From: Holotrichia oblita
Taxonomy: Eukaryota > Arthropoda > Insecta > Coleoptera > Scarabaeidae
Assembly (NCBI GenBank): GCA_023690525.1
Contig: CM043022.1
Coordinates: forward strand, 27,719,806-27,783,805
Direction: 5' to 3'
Length of the DNA: 64,000 bases
This document shows, one piece after another, positions 58,431-64,000 of this stretch (positions are counted from its first letter, which is position 1; every line of letters begins with the position of its first letter). A program made the position numbers and the translations under genes. The notes under the pieces are model-generated. The model made no database searches. It was given only the letters and a program-made list of their open reading frames with translations, and was not told the origin of the DNA.

Positions 58431-58640
58431 CTTTTTCGCTTCGATTGTCGTTAAAACTGTTCAGCCAAAAAACGATCAAAAGCCAACGAACATGGAACTT
58501 GCAAATAAGTTGAACCAACGCCGATGTTTAACTGTTGGATATTTATCGTTTGTAGACTGTGACTTTGCCAATATGTTACGTTGGCCCGAGCTTTTAGTGT
58601 GCTATCCAATCCCATTTTAGTATCCTACTTTTGAATACTT

Positions 58641-58803
58641 GTTTGAATTAAAGATAAAATGTATTCAAAATTATCATTAGACATTCTCAGGAAATTTTTC
58701 ACCTTCATGGAATCTGCGGGTCGCAATTCTTCAAGTAATGTATTTTGGAAACTTAAATCTACGCGCCGCGGCACCCAATTTCTCACCCAAATACTTCTTT
58801 TTG
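58641..58803 (-). pseudogene. Harbinger nuclease, N-terminal fragment
   Basis: The minus strand reads KRSIWVRNWVPRRVDLSFQN, then TLLEELRPADSMKVKNFLRM and SNDNFEYILSLIQT. This is the conserved N-terminus of PIF/Harbinger DDE nucleases (family: RR.WVRPW...R...G....L..EL...D...F..FLRM....F..LL..V). An in-frame stop lies just upstream. The frame is lost at the junction with the inner element. The catalytic DDE part is not found on the other side of the insertion, so it was deleted. Confidence 0.75.
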
Positions 58804-59078
58804 TTTATTTTGTTTTAATTTGTTTCCTTTTAATTAACTATGCTGCGATCGCAGCTGCCTATCTTATTTTGTCACAAGACATTTTTATACTGTCATTCGT
58901 AAAAAAATCAAACTCTACTGCAAGCTGTACTCACATTGTGTGGAAACACGTCTGTAATTTCTTGCAGCAAGTTCGTCGTAATAACTTCTACAAACTACTT
59001 CTGGAAGCAGACTTCCGCAAGTTTCGATTTGAGTGGAATCACTTCAGCAAGTGACTTGCTAGTGAACACACGGCTTTA

Positions 59079-62000
59079 GATGTTCATTCTATTCAGAATC
59101 TTTATAAATCGCCCAAGGGAAATATGTCTAGGGATCTCATTATCAAAAAACGGCAATTAATAGACAATTTCACATATATAAGTGTGGCATAAGAGTACAG
59201 AAATAAAAATGCTTATAAAGGTATATATAGAAGAATTAGAAGAGTTTGCTTATCATATACATAACACTGTAGCTCTAATAATATGATTACTCACTATACT
59301 ACAGAAGATTCAAAATGAAAATACCCAACTAATAAATATGTACCTTACCGGACAGTTGGTAGCTAAACCTATTTACATAAAAATGAAAAATAATTAATAA
59401 CCAGATATCACAATTAAAATACTGTAATATCATAACAAAATTAATATTATTTGCCTCCATCTTTGAATGTGGAGTGTGAGGGATTTGATAAAAGAATAAA
59501 TGATTATGTAAGATTAATGGATCTCGATAGTATTCTGCTGCCTGGTTCTTTGGTTGTTTAGCACCAACTCTTCTTGGCCACATCTAGAGATGTGGACCTC
59601 CGAAATTTTAGAAGAGACTCTTAAATATGTCTTTTATCTCTTCTTGCAAAATCATGGTATATACTAAGTGATATTGTGCAGAATCATATAATGTCATTGG
59701 TTCTCATTTTTTTTTGAAAATAAAAATAGCAGTTCTGTAAGTAACAATTTCGAGCCCTACATAATTATGTTATAAAATGTTTTTCATCCTAGGAGTGATT
59801 AGACTAAAATCACTAAATGATGCTCTGTTAGTTTAACAAACTGGAGCAATTGCCCAGCCCGACACTCCATAAAGATTATGCGAGAATGTTTATGGAGTGT
59901 CCGGCTGTATAGGCATACTTTGAGCGACTCATCGGCTCTAAAATACAAATTTCGTTTCTAAGTTGTTCAGAAATATTATTACCAACCCCTTAAAAATGAA
60001 CGGGATTTCTTAGCTCTTGCTATTTATCCTTGATACTTCGGTTGCTTAAATTACTCAGTGTCTTCATTATTTATTGTAACTTATAACGGGTAATAATATT
60101 CCTTTTTAACACCAAAGTATTTATTTTTCTTGGCGTAAGTACATGTATATATACTGCATTTTTCCAAAATTGGCAAAAGACATTATATATACAATAATAT
60201 TCCTGTTTCACAAAATCCATTGAAAGTGAAGGTATATTTAGATAATAAATTGTTTCAATCTCTCTTTTATATTTCCATCGTGATAATTACAATAATCATA
60301 ACATCAACACAGAACAAGAAAGCAGTACAAATACTAACAGTTCACAGTTGAGTAGAACTTTCACAAAAATGAAATTTCTCTAAATGTTGTATTTTATTCG
60401 TAAAAACGAAACGGAAGACAACCTTTTCTCTTAAGGGACTTTATTTACAAAGATAAAGTAGAAAGTATATACGAGAACAAAAATCTTATTCTCGAGAAAT
60501 ATTGTCGTTTTGTTAACCGAAGTCAGTTTACTGGGACTGTTGAAAAACTTTCCAGCTTCCTCGGTCGTCCTGCTATTGTGACGAGAACGCAACAAAATAT
60601 AAACGTAAGGTCATTTCCCGTGCTTATCATATTCCGTGTAAGGTAAATAAGAATCCAAAGGCCGCCGGCCCTATTCCCTCACATAAAAATAAGCAAATGT
60701 CTAATATTTGCCCGGGGCATGTCCTCAGGGTTAATCAAAATATAAAATTTATAGCTTCATTTGGTTTTATGGCGTTTCGTAGCCATTCTTAGCAGGAAGT
60801 CGGCCACTTTATGACAAATACAACCCGTAATATTTTCCCAAGATGATACTCGACTGATAAGTGAGAACGTACACAATATTTCCAGACGGGCCCAAGTTCT
60901 GTGTACATCTTTTTTATTGGCCCTCTTCAAATGAAAGGCACGATAAATCTGCGACACGATTGTGTTACTTCTGAGGCGACATAAAGCAAATTAAATTATT
61001 CGTAATCCTTTCGGGGGAAGGAAGATATATAGGGCGGTAGTTACTTATGATTGAGCGAGTTTGGCGAATCATTTTGTGAAATTGTTTATATATGAAAGTA
61101 AATGGCTTAGTTTTGATTTATACTACGAACATTCTCATATTTAAACGCCTTCGCATGTTTTTCAAATTTATTTGCTTACGCAGGCAAGCAATATAATAAC
61201 CTTTTAGTTTAGTATAGTAAGCTTAGACATTTTAATCTTTTAAAGCAGGAACTCATACACAAATGAAACAAATACGGGAAAAAATCACTTAAGGAATGAC
61301 TTGGTACACTGTTGGACAAAATTCACGAGTACAGCCCCGTATACTACACACACGTCGAACTACAAACGCAATCTTTGGTGTACTACACCAATATATGCAC
61401 ATGCTGTTGTGGTGGGAAAATAGTGATCTGGAAGAGCGACAAATGTTAATGCCGTTTTAGAAGGTAGAGATCCTTACTATTGGTCAATTCTGACTGGACA
61501 TAAAATTCTGTAAAAGTAGCATGCAAAGAGTACCATTCATGTTTATTAGTAACCAACAAATCAGAATGATAGCGTAAAATAAATTACAATTTTAAGAAAG
61601 CCTAACGATAGTGCCGAAATAAATTTTAACAACCTGCAGAGAGAAACCTACATATTTTGCAAATCATTTCATAATTTGTATCTAGACAACTGGTTTTAGA
61701 GTAGAATTTTAAAGATGGTACTTCCGAAATCTAATTAACAACAGGAGATTCCATATTGTTTTTGAAAATGGAAGTACCAGATCTCATTCAGATAAACTCT
61801 TTTTGAACACGTATGAAGTTTTACATAGAAAGGATTCTCTCTTATATACATAGTACATGCATTATTCATAATTTTCAACATTTTAGTTTTTAAATATTCT
61901 CTCTACCTCTCACAAATTCGCACCATATGTGCACACATATGCAGAATATGTGAATTCAATTAAATAGTATATTAAAATTTCATATAAATTTTTACTTCTA

Positions 62001-63999
62001 CTTTGGTTCTTTTTCAAGCTGTATGTATATTCAATTTAATATGATGCCACAGGTTAAAGTTCGTTTCCTCATGTTAATAATTACCAATTCCCCTGAAATT
62101 CTTACTTATTTCCTAGATGAAAAATTTCACGAAATGTAGTTAAACTCAAAACAACAGATCGTCAGATACGGCTCCAATTACTCTCCGACACGAGGTAAAA
62201 TATTTTTCCGATATCGCTGGTTTCTGTACGATCGCTAATACTAAAACAACCTGCTTCAAAACACCAATTACATGCAACCCAGAGAAATACTCATAAATCT
62301 TGGAGATCTTCATGAATTTTTTATGTATACCGGCATTGCAAATGAACTTCGCTGAATTATTTCTGATGTAATGCGTCGGAACAATACAAAGTACCGAAGA
62401 AACGTAACGATACTACGAGATGGGTTCTATTCACGAACGGTGTTTTTTTCTTTTTTGTTCGTACTGCGAGTATATGCACCGTTACACTTAATGACAATGG
62501 TTCGATGTTTCCAGCGTATTATAAATATGAAAAATGCTAAACTTATTGTGAGTCTGAGTTCCGACATGTGCTGGTTACCAACTAAAGAAGTTCAGTAAAT
62601 ATTTTATGTAGAATAATCCATCTTTTAATACTAAAAACAAAAGTGGGTGCTTGTTTGACAATTGATAAACCTGAAGCTGAAGCTTAGATTTATAAATAAT
62701 GTAGATAATTGCAAAAACGTGCTTGAGTATATGACTATATTTGTTGACAGAAATGGCTCTCCAGTTGAGAGATATGGCTAGTAATAACAGTGTAGTAGTG
62801 TAATGGTTGGGAGTCAAATTCTAGGTTGAGTTTTTTATGCACTACTTCTAATTCAACTATTCAGAATTTTTTACTTGGAAGGTGTTTTTCACGAGAGAAC
62901 ACCGTAAGCGCTGCCGCTAACGTTTAGCAAACACTCTTACCACTGTACCTCGAAGACGTTTAAAAGCTGGTTAAAATACGATTTCTGAATATAAAAGCCA
63001 AGAATGGCAGGTTAAAAAAGAAAAAAATAAGGAAATCAAAAATCTAATTCATAAAAAACAATCATACGATCTTTCATAAGGGCCTACTGCCTTAAGTCGT
63101 TAACCAGCATCTTTAACGAGAGCAAACATTAAAAACACCCGGAATGCTACTTCTCCACAATGCGCCTTGACACTCAGGGATTTCAATTATCGTGCTTTCA
63201 GCCATTAAAGCCATCTTCATGTATCACAAGTCTCTGTATTTATTAGATTCAAGTGCTGGTAACATTTTCTTTTTTTCAAAATTAAAAATTATCTAAAGAA
63301 GCACTGTTTTGGGACATTCTAAAATAGAGTTGCGACCGACTAAGTGATATCCATTATCCAGAGGTGCTATTAACACTGAAAACAAAATTACTTGAACAGA
63401 AAAATTATACACGAATCAAGTCTCATTTTTATTTACACTTGTATCTATATAATATCTTCTCCTATAGTTTCTCACAGGATCTTTTAGTGTAGAAATAGTA
63501 CAAAAAGCACTGCTTTGCCCACAAAACACTAAACACTCAGCAGAAACTTGTCACAGCTGTTCTTGTCAGGGCAATAACAATAATTCTAGTAAATTTGATT
63601 ATAATTTAAACAGATCGATAGTTGCAGAGGCAAGAGCATCTAGAAAAGGCAATGTCTTACTAGATCTGTACTCCGGTTGAGCTACCATTCTCTGTAGAAA
63701 CATATCATTAACAGCGCAACATTATTTACGGCAAGGTAATGTTGTAACAAAGCCATGGAAATACCTTTAACCACACAATTTACACAGTAAGAGCTGCAGT
63801 TGGTAGCCTTGATAAGCAATACACCTTGTGAAGCTGCTGCAGTCGCACTAACTACAAAAACAGTGTTTCTTCCATTCATATAATTGAACTGTAACATAAT
63901 AATTGATTGATAACACCAGTACTGCTATTGCAGTAGGATTTGTGATAAACTTAAAAAAAAACAATAAAAAATCGGATTCAAAAATCGTAAACCTGTAGC
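59079..63999. other. Long intergenic region to the window end
   Basis: Nearly 5 kb without a recognised gene. About 60520-61080 is more GC-rich. The minus-strand 71-codon frame at 63682-63897 (VFVVSATAAASQGVLLIKAT) is in a GC-richer patch but shows no family that I know. Confidence 0.45.
59856..59906. repeat. Hairpin with 18 bp arms
   Basis: Arms AGCCCGACACTCCATAAA (59856-59873) and the complement at 59889-59906 match with one mismatch around a 15-base loop. The size is near that of a small pre-miRNA stem, but flanking complementarity is poor; it may be a transposon remnant. Confidence 0.55.
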
Positions 64000-64000
64000 A

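Larger units (their letters stand above)
55564..58598 (-). mobile_element. Unidentified 3 kb element with CGTTGG-rich inverted ends, inside the Harbinger
   Basis: Both ends start ACTAAAAGC (55564; complement of 58598-58590), and the word TAGCACAC lies within or next to each. Inside each end are several imperfect copies of CGTTGG, oriented inward (left: AACGTTGGTG, GTAACGTTGGC, GCGTTGGGC; right: GGGCCAACG complement side, GGCGTTGG, TTCGTTGG). The interior holds a decayed spliced gene on - (56561-57950). No clear target duplication, so the exact boundaries are uncertain by about 20 bp. I cannot assign it to a known superfamily. Confidence 0.5.
54922..59075. mobile_element. PIF/Harbinger element with TTA target duplication, interrupted
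   Basis: Left end AGACGTGTGTCCACTACCAA and right end (reverse complement) AGCCGTGTGTTCACTAGCAA agree at all but three positions. TTA flanks both (54919-54921, 59076-59078), as for PIF/Harbinger. Subterminal regions contain repeated GAAGT/ACTTC words such as ACTTCCAGAAGT. It carries the two expected genes: a MADF/Myb-like protein on + (55228-55398) and the start of the nuclease on - (58641-58803). A separate 3 kb element sits between them (about 55564-58598). Confidence 0.8.

Noticed and set aside
63682..63897. 71-codon minus-strand frame as a host gene
   Set aside because: Composition is somewhat protein-like but there is no recognisable domain, no splice-consistent neighbour and no start context.

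Overview
The window is AT-rich, intron-containing eukaryotic DNA. Three genes for RR-1 (Rebers-Riddiford) cuticular proteins show that it comes from an arthropod, almost certainly an insect. The order cannot be fixed from sequence alone. No prokaryotic features, CRISPR arrays, rRNA or intact tRNA genes were seen.

Layout. Positions 1-15,000 hold the host genes. One cuticle gene is on + (48-2321, one 1.9 kb intron). Two closely related ones are on - (6104-8331 and 13764-14326) and form a diverged segmental duplication that includes promoter and 3' flank. Between them lie an orphan terminal exon resembling 3-hydroxyisobutyryl-CoA hydrolase (4934-5190) and a nest of transposons. From 15 kb to 64 kb I found no convincing complete host gene. 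That part is a transposon graveyard separated by long AT-rich stretches with nothing recognisable.

Mobile elements. Six mariner copies range from ruins to one 1,295 bp copy with near-perfect termini and a single late frameshift (41893-43187). There are also two pogo/Tigger-like copies, a Tc3-like relic, a 2.5 kb piggyBac copy with TTAA duplications and all four catalytic aspartates still readable (24889-27416), a PIF/Harbinger element with TTA duplications (54922-59075), and fragments of several non-LTR retrotransposon groups (R1-like, LOA/I-like with RNase H, Jockey-like, CR1-like).

Relative ages can be read from nested insertions. A pogo element sits at a TA inside a mariner, and the mariner frame reads straight across. 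A LINE sits in an antiparallel relative, with a target duplication of about 10 bp. An R1-like LINE sits in a pogo relic, with a 16 bp duplication. An unidentified 3 kb element (about 55564-58598) has CGTTGG-rich ends and a decayed multi-exon gene, and it lies inside the Harbinger element. This last element is the best candidate for something undescribed.

The cuticle genes would act together in chitin-binding cuticle. The transposons are almost all dead and are parasites rather than parts of a host pathway.
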